From IMG/VR virus record IMGVR_UViG_3300032093_000178, positions 1 through 54,729 of that record: a stretch of 54,729 nucleotides of DNA; one strand, given 5' to 3'. Both the position numbers and the translations under genes were made by a program. A model generated the notes under the pieces. It did not search any database, was not told the DNA's origin, and was given only the letters and a program-made list of their open reading frames with translations. The stretch comes from a virus. Numbering within the stretch: position 1 is the stretch's first letter; the number at the start of each line of letters is the position of its first letter. This document shows, piece by piece, positions 43,901 through 51,292 of the stretch.

Positions 43901-46900
43901 GTGCTCCAAGATGAACTTATATAAGGTATTACTTCATTTTTAATAAAATCTTTGTTATTAACTAAAAGGGCATATGCATCTTTAACTTGTGCCGATTGAG
44001 TTACAAATGTAGTATTTAATACTATTTTTTGTGCCAAACGTGATGCGTAATTAATACCATCTAAAGTTTGATTTAATTGTGCTCCTTGTGCTTGTGATGG
44101 GAACTGATAGTAATATGCCCCATTAAATACGGATGCAGAATTTGCATTCCATAACAAATCTTCTGCTGAACCGCTCAATATAAATCTTAAATCACGTCTA
44201 CACTTACTTTCATCGTAAGATGCAGTTGACCAAGAAGAACTTAGGTATGCAATTGATTCAGAGACTATAAAATCTAAGTTATTTTTTAAGATAGTATAAG
44301 CTGCTATTACATTTGAAGATGATATTGATGATGTATATAAAGTCACAGTTGGCAAAGAACCCGTACCATTTGCTATTATATTTGTTACAATAGAAATAGA
44401 TGCAGATATTGCATTAGCTTGTGTTTGTGTTGCTGGCGTTCCTCCAAAATATTGAGTAGCATTAGTTACTTTAATATTATTTACATTTGAAATAATAGTA
44501 GGTAATGAACCAGTACCATTTTCTAATATGTTTATAATTTTATCAAAACTTCCAGATATATTTCTTGCCAATGAAGATGATATAATTACAGAAGATGTAT
44601 ATTGATTTGTATTTGTTATTTTTACTAACCCATCAACATTTTTAATTGATACAGGCAATGAACCAGTACCATTTTCAACAATATCTAAAACAATATCAAA
44701 ATTATTATTTGAAGATGTAAGATATGTAGATGATATTGATGCGGTTGTTATATATCTATTTGTAGGAGTTCTTCTAATTAAAGAATTTACATTTGTTACA
44801 ATAGTTGGAATTGAACCTGTGCCATTTTCTACAATATCAAGTACGATATCAAATCCGGTAGTTACTTTTACGTTTTCAGTATTAGATGGAGTTATTGATG
44901 ATGTTATTTGTGCACCACCCAAAACATTTACCCCTTTATTTGTATTTTTAACAATAGTTGTTGGTATTGAACCAGTTCCGTTTGATAGGATATTAAGTAT
45001 GTTACCAAAAGAAGATGATACAATAGATTTATCATTTGTACCTACTGATATAGATGATGTAATTTGTTGAGCGGTAGTTGCTTTAATTCCAGCTGAAGTA
45101 TTTAATACCACATTAGGTGCTGAATTACTTCCGCTTTCAATTACGTTTGCTACAATATCAAAACCATCTTCTATTGATTTTCCACCAATTGCTACTAACT
45201 TTGCTAAACCTTTTGTAAAGTTTAATGAATCAATTGTTTCTTCAGATTGAACTCCGGTAGCTTGAGATGGATATAGGTAATAGAATCTTCCAGCAGTTAT
45301 ACTTCTTTCATTACCACCATAAACTAAGTCAGTAATTACAGCATCTACAATAAATCCAGTATCTCTATAACACTTACTTTGGATATAATCTAAATTAGGA
45401 TATGTTTCATTTGCATAATCAACGGTATTTTGTTGTAAAAATGCTCTATTAGTTTTTAATAAACTTGCTGCGTTTAATACTGATGTAGATGGTGCTGATA
45501 ATACAACATTAGTAATTATATTTTGTACTAATTGATTTGCATAATTTACACCAGTTATAGTTGGGTCTAATTGTTGTGTTGCCGAAGGTACTCCACCTAC
45601 AATTGCCGCCGATGGATATCTATAATAGTATTCTCCTGCAAATCTAGTTCTTTCGTTACCGCCATATACCAAGTCAGTTCTTACTGCATCTAAAATATAT
45701 TTTGTATCTCTTAAACACTTAGCCTGATTGTATTCTGCTGTACTCCAAGATGAAGATACATATGCAACTACTTCATTTGCAATTAAGTTTTTATTTCTTG
45801 ATATTAAATTACTTGCATTTAATTTGTTTTCATCAGCCGAAAGGAATACCGAACCAGTAACAATCTTTTGTATCATTCTACCTGCATAGTTGATACCATC
45901 TAAAGTTGGAAGTAATTGTGAACCAGTTGCTTGAGATGGATATAAGTAATAGAATATACCAGCATTTCTACTTCTTTCGTTACCACCATAAACTAAGTCA
46001 GTTCTGATTGCATCTATTATATGTCCTACATCTCTCTTACAAGTTAATTCAATATATGGATGCTCACCCCAAGAAGAACTCAAATAAGCGATTGTTTCAT
46101 CTTGTATGAATACTTTGTTGTTTACTAATAAGGATGCCGCATTTAGGATATTAGCCGATGCTGTTATGAATTCTACATTTTGAATTACTTTTTGTGCCAA
46201 ACGCGATGCGTAGTTAATACCATCTAATGTTTGTTGAAGCTGAGCACCTTGCGCTTGTGATGGGAATTCCCAATAGAACAATCCGTTAAATACAGATGCA
46301 GAATTTGCGTTCCATATTAAATCTTCAGCTGAACCACTCAATATAAATCCTAAATCACGTCTACACTTACTTTCATCATATTCAAATCCAGCCCAAGAAG
46401 AACTTAGATATGCAATTGATTCAGATACTATAAATGGAATATTGTTTTTAAGAATTTCATAAGCCGCTACTGAATTAGATGATGTTATTCTATTTGTATA
46501 TGTTTGGAAAGCCGGTGCTGAAAACTCACCACCTTCAATTATCTTTGTTACAATTGATATTGATGACGATATAAAGTTTACATCACTTGCACTTGCCGAA
46601 TAAGATGCCGAAATATATTGTGATGCGTTTGTTACTTTAATACTTGCACTTACATTTGATGTAAGAGTAGGTACAACAGATAATCCACCTTCTAATATAT
46701 CGGTGATTATTTTTATTGAAGAACTTAATTGTGTACTTTCAGTATTTGTTCCATAGTAACTAGAACCAGTTATGTATTGTGGTGTTTGAGTTACCTTTAC
46801 ATTTGAATTTAAGTTTGAAACTAATGTACCCAATGAACCAGTACCATTTGTTATTATAGTTGCTACATACGCAATTGATGCTGATATATCATTTCCAACC

Positions 46901-49900
46901 GAACCACTAACTACAAGTGAAGCTGTTATTTGTGGTGTTCCAGTTACAGCAATTGCTGCTGCTTGAGATGCGGTGAATAAAGGTTCTGCTATTAACCCAC
47001 CACCAATAATAGTATTTACAATATCAAAATTTCTAGCAATTGTATTTACTTCATTTGGCGTTGTAAAAGATGATGTTATTTGAGAACCAGTAGTTACATT
47101 TATTGGATTATATTTGTTCCAATTTAGTCCAGTATTTTGTGCCAACAAAGATTTAATTGAACCTAACCCCCTTTCCACAATTCCTTCTATAATTGAAAAC
47201 GAATTACCAACCGAAGTTTGTTCGTTAGTACCACCACCAAAAGATGATGTTATATTTGTTACACCAGATAATCTAAAGTTTTTCTCATCATTATAAACAA
47301 TACGAGGTGTATCTAATATTTGATTTTGAACAATCGTGTCTCCAATAATTTTTGCATAACGAATACCGGCAATAGTTGATGATTTTTGTGTTCTTGTAGC
47401 CTGTGATGGGAAATCATAATAATATCTACCCGCAATCACACCTCTTTCAAGACCACCATAAAGTAAATCAGTTGCTACATTATCAACGATATAACCAACA
47501 TCTCTCCTACAAGTTGCTTGATTATATTTTAAGTTTGGAAATGCAACGTTAATAAATTGAATTGTTTCGTTTTGAATTAATTCCTTATTATTTATTAAAT
47601 TATTATACGCAGATAAAGTTGATGCATCAGGTGATGTAAATGTTTTTCCTTTTAATAGATTATCAACTAACCCACTAGCATATCTTATGCCATCTACTGT
47701 TTGTCCTAATTGCCCAACACCGTCACCATCTCCTTGTACAATTGCTAATGATGGATATAAATAATAATATTCACCAGCAGTTATACTTCTTTCATTTCCA
47801 CCATATTTTATATCAGTTGCTACCGCATCTAAAATATACCCAGTATCACGTCTACACTTTACTTCATTGTAATAAAAATTAGACCAAGATGATGATAGAT
47901 AGGTTATAACTTCATTTTGTATAAATGTTTTATTATCTCTAATCGTATCCCAAACATCAACCACCTCATTCGTTGGTTCTACATATATCTTACCTCTAAT
48001 TAAATTCAATGCAACACCGGCCGCATGTTTAACTGCCGTTAGTGTTGGTCCTAATTGAGTAGTAGTTGCCTCCGATGGATACTGATAATAAAACAAACCA
48101 TTTCTAATACTTTCTTCGTTTCCACCAAATAAAAGGTCTTTTGCTACACCATCTATGATATACCCAACATCTCTCTTACAAGTTTCTTCTGGATATGAAA
48201 AATCACTCCAAGACGATGAAACAAATTGAATAACCTCATCTTTAATAAATTCTTTGTTGTTTATTAATATTTCGTATGCAGTTATAATATCAATACCCGT
48301 TTTAGCTACCGAACCACTTTGTATTGTAGCAGGATATGTTAATGTATTTTTAATTAAATCAAATGGAGTTGTAGATGAATTTACTATATTAATTTCACCA
48401 CCCATAGAACTCCTATTCTGAGATACATAATATAATTTATTTGGTGCATTGTATGGTACCGTAAAGGTTATTGTGCCTCTACTATCACCATTATTAACCA
48501 TGCCAATATTATAATCAAATCTTTCTCCAATACCTTCTATTTGCTGTGTTCTAATCCAAAACGGATATTCAAGTCCACCAAATGTTTCTATCGCATCTAC
48601 ATTAAATTTGTAAGTTTCTCCTCTAAATAAAGTTAATGTAGGATTACTACCAATTCCTTCGAAATCAAATGAAGAACTATTTGTGTTTGTTATTACAAAT
48701 GATTTTTGATGATTTCCAGGTATTGGTAAAATATTACTACCAGTACCATTTGCTAAAATATTATAAACAATACTAAAACTTGCACTTACTGAATTTATTG
48801 TTGCTAAAGATGATGTTACACCAAGCATTATTTGTTCAGTATTTCCCGCTTTAATACTACCACTTGTATTTGCTACATATGTTGGTTTAACAGAAAGTCC
48901 TGATTTAATAATATTAATTATATTATTAAAAGATGAACTTACTGATGATGTATAGTTTGTTGCTACACTACCTATTGGTTGAATTATATCGTTACCTATT
49001 TGTTTACTAGCACTGGTATTTGGTCTAAAATTAAATGAACCTGTACCATTTGCTAATATACTCAAAATAGCCGCATAAGATGCACTTATTTGAGTTAAAT
49101 CTGCATTTGTTGCAGATATAGATGATGTTATTTGCTCTGCTCCTAAAATATTGTAAGGAGAATCAAACCCATATCCTTTTATAGAACTTTTTGCTAATAA
49201 CGTTGGGAAGTTTGATGCACCACTATCAACGATAGCACTAATCAATTTATAATCGGCTGATATTTCTTCGGCTGCTGCGGTTGATAATGCAGTTCCAGCA
49301 GATACTCTACTTTGTGTATATAAAGCCGGTGATGTTAAACGAATACCTTCATCAGTATTTAATTTTGTTATTGTAGGTAATCCGTTTTCTAAACCTTTAT
49401 TTAATACATCAACAACACAACTCCAAGTTCCTCTAACAGAATCTCTAGCTGCTATATTACCACCACTACCAGATATAAAACGAGAACCAGATGCATACAT
49501 ACCATATAAACCAAACGAAATGTTTGAGTTGTTTAGGGTAGCATGTCCACCATTGTTTACTCTAATAGAATAGTATGAGAAGTTATTAAAGAAAGATACC
49601 AACTGAATGAAACCTCTACCGTTTACCAAACAACCTACGCCATTTGGAGAAATTTGAGTGTACGCATCCAATACCATTGAAGCCAACGGAGAATCTGGAT
49701 CTATCACATCACCATTTACATAAAGACCTCCGCCGCCTGGTGGAATATCTTCGTAGAGTTCGGTGAATGAATTTTCTTGATTAGAAATCTGCGAACAGTT
49801 CTGAACGTATGGGGAAGTTGTAATAAATGCACCCGGTTGGAAAGCAACCGCAAATCCCTTTTCAGGATTTATTTGGTCTGGAAATAATCTCAAACCACCC

Positions 49901-50550
49901 ATCGTAACTTCCGCAATATAACATCCAGAGTTTACATAGAAAAGGTCTTCTGTAGGGTTTTTAGCGTTAATCTTGGTGATACGCAATCCCGCACCCCAAA
50001 TGGTTGTGTTTTTAGGAAGAATCACAGGATTATCCTCTAAATACGTTCCAGCCTGTACCTTAATTACATATCCGTTGAATATTGAACCAGTATCAAACCC
50101 ATATCTACCATCGTATCCTGGAGATGCCAATGAAGCTGCTCTTTTAATTGTACGAAGTGGGTATTGAATACTTCTACCATCGTTATTATCATCACCATCA
50201 GTTGAAGATACATAAAGTGTAGGAACGTTAGCACCAAAATCTTTTGCAAGAATTCCTGCGTATCGTTGAGTGTTTAATGATTCAGATGAAAATGATGCCG
50301 TAAATGAAAGAATTGTATCCGGAGCACTTACTCTTAAATCTCCATCAATTGTTAATGAGCCGGTTAAAAAAACCGAACCAGTTATTTCACTTTTATCATT
50401 TTCATTGTTGCCTAAAAAGAAACTTTTAGATACGAATAATGAGCCAGATATAATAGCGTCATTACCAACATTAACATCTTGTCTAATGTTGAGTGAACTA
50501 CTTATATCCTGTTGTTCTTCAATTTGTTTACGTGGTATCAGTCTTGCCAT
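37996..50550 (-). CDS. Giant repeat-rich tail/adhesion protein, 4184 aa
   Basis: Residues 1-105 hold short strand repeats (S-E-I-T-G-S-V-F-L-T-G-S). Residues about 110-385 are a pectin-lyase-like right-handed beta-helix (V-S-S-T-D-G-D-D-N-N-D-G-R-S, Y-P-L-R-T-I-K-R-A, V-I-K-V-Q-A-G-T-Y). A cupredoxin-like domain lacking most copper ligands lies at 611-726. From about 765 to 4070 there are 22 copies of a ~110-residue unit around C-[K/R]-R-D-V-G-Y-I-[I/L]-D-A-V-x-T-D-L-x-Y-G-G-N-E-R-S, grouped in five blocks. The blocks are separated by ~40-residue 'E-N-G-T-G-S-L-P-T...I-K-V-T' spacers. The C-terminus (I-V-A-T-G-I-D-Y-S-Y-N-G-S-G, then G-R-I-F-F-T-S-G-N-Q-D-G-D-F-R-I-G) matches the end of very large structural proteins I know from marine T4-like phages. 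Probably a peripheral baseplate or long fibre protein. Confidence 0.85.
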   Translation of the reverse strand: MARLIPRKQIEEQQDISSSLNIRQDVNVGNDAIISGSLFVSKSFFLGNNENDKSEITGSVFLTGSLTIDGDLRVSAPDTILSFTASFSSESLNTQRYAGILAKDFGANVPTLYVSSTDGDDNNDGRSIQYPLRTIKRAASLASPGYDGRYGFDTGSIFNGYVIKVQAGTYLEDNPVILPKNTTIWGAGLRITKINAKNPTEDLFYVNSGCYIAEVTMGGLRLFPDQINPEKGFAVAFQPGAFITTSPYVQNCSQISNQENSFTELYEDIPPGGGGLYVNGDVIDPDSPLASMVLDAYTQISPNGVGCLVNGRGFIQLVSFFNNFSYYSIRVNNGGHATLNNSNISFGLYGMYASGSRFISGSGGNIAARDSVRGTWSCVVDVLNKGLENGLPTITKLNTDEGIRLTSPALYTQSRVSAGTALSTAAAEEISADYKLISAIVDSGASNFPTLLAKSSIKGYGFDSPYNILGAEQITSSISATNADLTQISASYAAILSILANGTGSFNFRPNTSASKQIGNDIIQPIGSVATNYTSSVSSSFNNIINIIKSGLSVKPTYVANTSGSIKAGNTEQIMLGVTSSLATINSVSASFSIVYNILANGTGSNILPIPGNHQKSFVITNTNSSSFDFEGIGSNPTLTLFRGETYKFNVDAIETFGGLEYPFWIRTQQIEGIGERFDYNIGMVNNGDSRGTITFTVPYNAPNKLYYVSQNRSSMGGEINIVNSSTTPFDLIKNTLTYPATIQSGSVAKTGIDIITAYEILINNKEFIKDEVIQFVSSSWSDFSYPEETCKRDVGYIIDGVAKDLLFGGNEESIRNGLFYYQYPSEATTTQLGPTLTAVKHAAGVALNLIRGKIYVEPTNEVVDVWDTIRDNKTFIQNEVITYLSSSWSNFYYNEVKCRRDTGYILDAVATDIKYGGNERSITAGEYYYLYPSLAIVQGDGDGVGQLGQTVDGIRYASGLVDNLLKGKTFTSPDASTLSAYNNLINNKELIQNETIQFINVAFPNLKYNQATCRRDVGYIVDNVATDLLYGGLERGVIAGRYYYDFPSQATRTQKSSTIAGIRYAKIIGDTIVQNQILDTPRIVYNDEKNFRLSGVTNITSSFGGGTNEQTSVGNSFSIIEGIVERGLGSIKSLLAQNTGLNWNKYNPINVTTGSQITSSFTTPNEVNTIARNFDIVNTIIGGGLIAEPLFTASQAAAIAVTGTPQITASLVVSGSVGNDISASIAYVATIITNGTGSLGTLVSNLNSNVKVTQTPQYITGSSYYGTNTESTQLSSSIKIITDILEGGLSVVPTLTSNVSASIKVTNASQYISASYSASASDVNFISSSISIVTKIIEGGEFSAPAFQTYTNRITSSNSVAAYEILKNNIPFIVSESIAYLSSSWAGFEYDESKCRRDLGFILSGSAEDLIWNANSASVFNGLFYWEFPSQAQGAQLQQTLDGINYASRLAQKVIQNVEFITASANILNAASLLVNNKVFIQDETIAYLSSSWGEHPYIELTCKRDVGHIIDAIRTDLVYGGNERSRNAGIFYYLYPSQATGSQLLPTLDGINYAGRMIQKIVTGSVFLSADENKLNASNLISRNKNLIANEVVAYVSSSWSTAEYNQAKCLRDTKYILDAVRTDLVYGGNERTRFAGEYYYRYPSAAIVGGVPSATQQLDPTITGVNYANQLVQNIITNVVLSAPSTSVLNAASLLKTNRAFLQQNTVDYANETYPNLDYIQSKCYRDTGFIVDAVITDLVYGGNERSITAGRFYYLYPSQATGVQSEETIDSLNFTKGLAKLVAIGGKSIEDGFDIVANVIESGSNSAPNVVLNTSAGIKATTAQQITSSISVGTNDKSIVSSSFGNILNILSNGTGSIPTTIVKNTNKGVNVLGGAQITSSITPSNTENVKVTTGFDIVLDIVENGTGSIPTIVTNVNSLIRRTPTNRYITTASISSTYLTSSNNNFDIVLDIVENGTGSLPVSIKNVDGLVKITNTNQYTSSVIISSSLARNISGSFDKIINILENGTGSLPTIISNVNNIKVTNATQYFGGTPATQTQANAISASISIVTNIIANGTGSLPTVTLYTSSISSSNVIAAYTILKNNLDFIVSESIAYLSSSWSTASYDESKCRRDLRFILSGSAEDLLWNANSASVFNGAYYYQFPSQAQGAQLNQTLDGINYASRLAQKIVLNTTFVTQSAQVKDAYALLVNNKDFIKNEVIPYISSSWSTHQYVESTCKRDIVHIIDAVSTDLLYGGNERTINAGVFYYLYPSEATGSQIQETVTGIQYARDIAFKILKGNTFIKVSQNKLQAKELIYNNREFIQNEVISYVSASWSTTSYNETTCKRDVGHILDAVTTDIVYGGNERSINAGVFYYEYPSQATTSQLGATLSGIKYAKDLTDKVLKNSTFVSASNSSILAYELIFNNKAFIQNETIAYISSSWSSFPYNETTCKRDVGYILDAVATDILYGGNERVAEAGEYYYLYPSLAIIGNDGDTGGQLNQTLDGIKYAKGITEKIVANILLQSPTTSELTGFNLLTDNKKFIQSESIAYLSSSWSGDDGFSYNETTCKRDIGYIIDAVRTDLLYGGNERSSKAGEYYYLYPSAAILTGSISPTTATQKGPTLDGIQYVAGTAQNVISNKELIAPTGFVTSSVNLLRQNKRFIQNETVQYIDAFFPNLVYLREKCRRDVGYILDAVITDTFYGGNQRSVIAGQYYYLYPSLATKSTQVRETVEGVEYAKALSKAIAQNIKLNSPALTTNTDGNIKVTDTTQYTTSLSASINEVNQISSSFALVTNIIENGLSTIPTIIENGNGLIKVSNTIQYTSSISASGVELDIITSSFKHVADIIENGVAFVPDSLARNYNYGFELSTPTLLHISSQEQVIGTGSYNLSTQITNISSSYGTVVNVLKNGLSVLPTLVASTSSSLKVTNANPIRQVISASSFDTNKIASGFDLILNVIENGTSVLPTIVSNTSASIKVTDTPQLISGSAAGRLQGKLISASLSLVIDVLLNNGTSSIAYRPSTYPIANTNTKINSAYNLLVSNSKFIVDETIAYMSSSWSGFEYTQSKCERDLTGILSGSAFDLLYGGNSASLFNGKFYFDFPSQATGSQLDQTITAIKYASGLAEKVVLNIPFTHISASINQQTSASWNSLRANKEFIQSESIAYLSSSWSDFDYNEITCKRDIGYIIDAVATDLLYGGNERSVVAGRYYYDFPSQATDSQLEPTLTGVRYAKGTAMNVVVNKEIFTSSLEVQYTYDLIKANKRFIQSESIAFVNVKYPNLDYSESKCYRDLGYIIDGVATDLLYGGNERSRKNADYYYQFPSQANGSGSQVVETVEAIKYAARITTASISSILIGTPSVIPNTLANIKVTNAQQFITSSLFGTITEANTISASISIVTDIVRNGTGSLPTLIPYTTASVDTNVIYAYNLLKANIGFIVSESIAYLSSSWSTASYDESKCRRDLGFILSGSAEDLLFNANSASIFNGVFYYLYPSQAQGAQLNQTLDGINYASRLAQNIVQNVTYVTASANVSASYELIRNNREFIQNETIAYISSSWSTASYDEVTCKRDVGHIIDAVSTDLLYGGNERSTNAGVFYYLYPSQAQGSQLQPTLTGVNYAGQTSKNVAASLTYVTASQIVSASVNLLRKNREFIQNETLAYLTASWSTFEYDKDKCKRDVGYILDGVTTDLLYGGNERSVLNGEFYYKYPSLAIVEGDGDGLGQLGQTIDGINYASRLAQKVVKNIVFVTASLEASASFDLLRKNKTFVAEETIKYVSSSWSGVYYNEATCKRDVGYLIDAAATDVLYGGQERSVIAGQYYYLYPSNAINSGVPSTQNQLDPTLTGIRYAGKLSKKVITNPTYLVPSASLLTTAKLLTDNKELIQKETITFLSSSWSGLKYNEVSCSRDLGFIIDAIRTDLVYGGNERSIEAGSYYYKFPSVAIVESYGDNNGQKKQTVDGINFARGLSEKIVANTLLNYLAPSTKRRQAAERLKLGKEELKQRAIGYTNGAFPYLVYNEASCSRDTGFIVDACVTDLLYGGNERGIRAASSYYDGQYGSAIAVTRDQLLETLETNRYLRTRAEFIAAGAPLEAFGSLIVATGIDYSYNGSGVTFKALPPNQGGSGVANPAFEITELGGGRIFFTSGNQDGDFRIGTGLSINQATGTLVGRTFSKSLFSLVTPFSLALQI
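38330..48260 (-). repeat. 22-copy 'CKRDVGYIIDAVATDLLYGGNERS' array in five ordered blocks
   Basis: Each unit encodes F-I-Q-N-E-T-I-A-Y-[L/I]-S-S-S-W-S, the Cys-[K/R]-R-D core, G-x-[Y/F]-Y-Y-x-[Y/F]-P-S-x-A and Q-L-x-x-T-L-x-G-I-x-Y-A. The central C-x-R-D is present in all 22. Blocks hold 3, 4, 6, 3 and 6 units, at roughly 47340-48260, 45190-46440, 42350-44280, 40530-41445 and 38330-40270. The stretches between blocks carry shorter ~40-residue repeats. Confidence 0.88.
48380..48720 (-). other. Degenerate cupredoxin-like domain
   Basis: Residues about 611-726 of the 4184-residue protein. T-L-F-R-G-E-T-Y-K-F-N-V-D and Y-P-F-W-I-R align with the fibre cupredoxins. The ligand positions are Tyr662, Ser710, Arg713 and Met716 instead of His, Cys, His, Met. 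Spacing is identical to domain 1 of the 3609-residue fibre, so the fold is probably kept without copper. Confidence 0.6.
49400..50240 (-). other. Beta-helix (pectin-lyase-like) domain of the 4184-aa protein
   Basis: Residues about 105-385. The opening is typical of phage beta-helices: L-Y-V-S-S-T-D-G-D-D-N-N-D-G, Y-P-L-R-T-I-K-R-A, G-T-Y, then T-I-W-G-A-G and regular short strands with N/G turns (N-N-G-G-H-A-T-L-N-N-S-N-I-S). Such domains can bind or cleave glycans; no catalytic residues could be identified. Confidence 0.65.
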
Positions 50551-50936
50551 TATAGTATTTCAGATATTTTACCTTTTATTTCAAAATCAGTTGCCACAAC
50601 GGAAGCAGGAGCTAATGTTATAGGAACAAGAAATATAACCTCTATATTATTTTCATCCACACCGATATCATATCTATCTTGAGGTTGCTTTACTCCAAAT
50701 AAATATACATCAATATAATCTTTCACACTATCTATTTCCAAAATATCTATATTAAACTTTTTATTCAAAAGATACAATGTAAATAACTGTCCACTTTCAT
50801 CTAAATTTATGTAATTTGGACTAAATGAATATATAAAAGTATCGATATTCACATCTAAAACAAATTGTTTAAATGCCAATCTATCTCTTTTTTGAAGAAT
50901 ATTAGTTCTATTTATAGTTGGTACTTTTCTTGCCAT
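50550..50936 (-). CDS. Small virion protein with shared C-terminal module, 128 aa
   Basis: The start and stop overlap the neighbours by single bases (upstream 118-aa gene, downstream 4184-aa gene), so translation is probably coupled. The N-terminal part is basic (A-R-K-V-P-T-I-N-R-T-N). The C-terminal 55 residues read Y-I-D-V-Y-L-F-G-V-K-Q-P...Y-D-I...I-E-V-I-F-L-V-P...F-E-I-K-G-K-I-S-E, the same beta module as the ends of the two preceding proteins. Function unknown; probably a neck or fibre-attachment adaptor. Confidence 0.7.
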   Translation of the reverse strand: MARKVPTINRTNILQKRDRLAFKQFVLDVNIDTFIYSFSPNYINLDESGQLFTLYLLNKKFNIDILEIDSVKDYIDVYLFGVKQPQDRYDIGVDENNIEVIFLVPITLAPASVVATDFEIKGKISEIL

Positions 50937-51292
50937 TATTTAATATTTTCTACATCTCCGGTTATTTTTACCTCATCGGAATCAATTAAAGCGTATGGAT
51001 TACCAAAACGGTCAAATTCTGGAAATTGACTTCTAATAAACTTTATGATTAACCCATTTCCTTCCGTTTCTAAAATATAATCTTGCTCTCTTATAAATAA
51101 ACCATTTATAAAAACATCAAATCTTGCTGTTGTTTTTCTGAATTTAGTAAGTGGTTCGTATAACGTTTTAACTCTAACATTATCAAGTTTATAAATCCAA
51201 TAATAAGGATGATTCAAATCATATGAAAAAAATTCATATTCATTTGGCTCATTTACCTCTTTCATTATATTTTTTAATAATTTTATATTCAT
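50936..51292 (-). CDS. Small virion protein with shared C-terminal module, 118 aa
   Basis: The gene overlaps the gp15-like gene by four bases (ATGA-type coupling). The protein carries F-D-V-F-I-N-G-L-F-I-R-E-Q-D-Y-I-L followed by G-L-I-I-K-F-I and D-E-V-K-I-T-G-D. 'V.[VI]NG.......DY......I.F......DEV.I.G' is a common beta module of phage virion proteins. The N-terminus is amphipathic helix. Probably a structural adaptor; not otherwise recognised. Confidence 0.7.
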   Translation of the reverse strand: MNIKLLKNIMKEVNEPNEYEFFSYDLNHPYYWIYKLDNVRVKTLYEPLTKFRKTTARFDVFINGLFIREQDYILETEGNGLIIKFIRSQFPEFDRFGNPYALIDSDEVKITGDVENIK

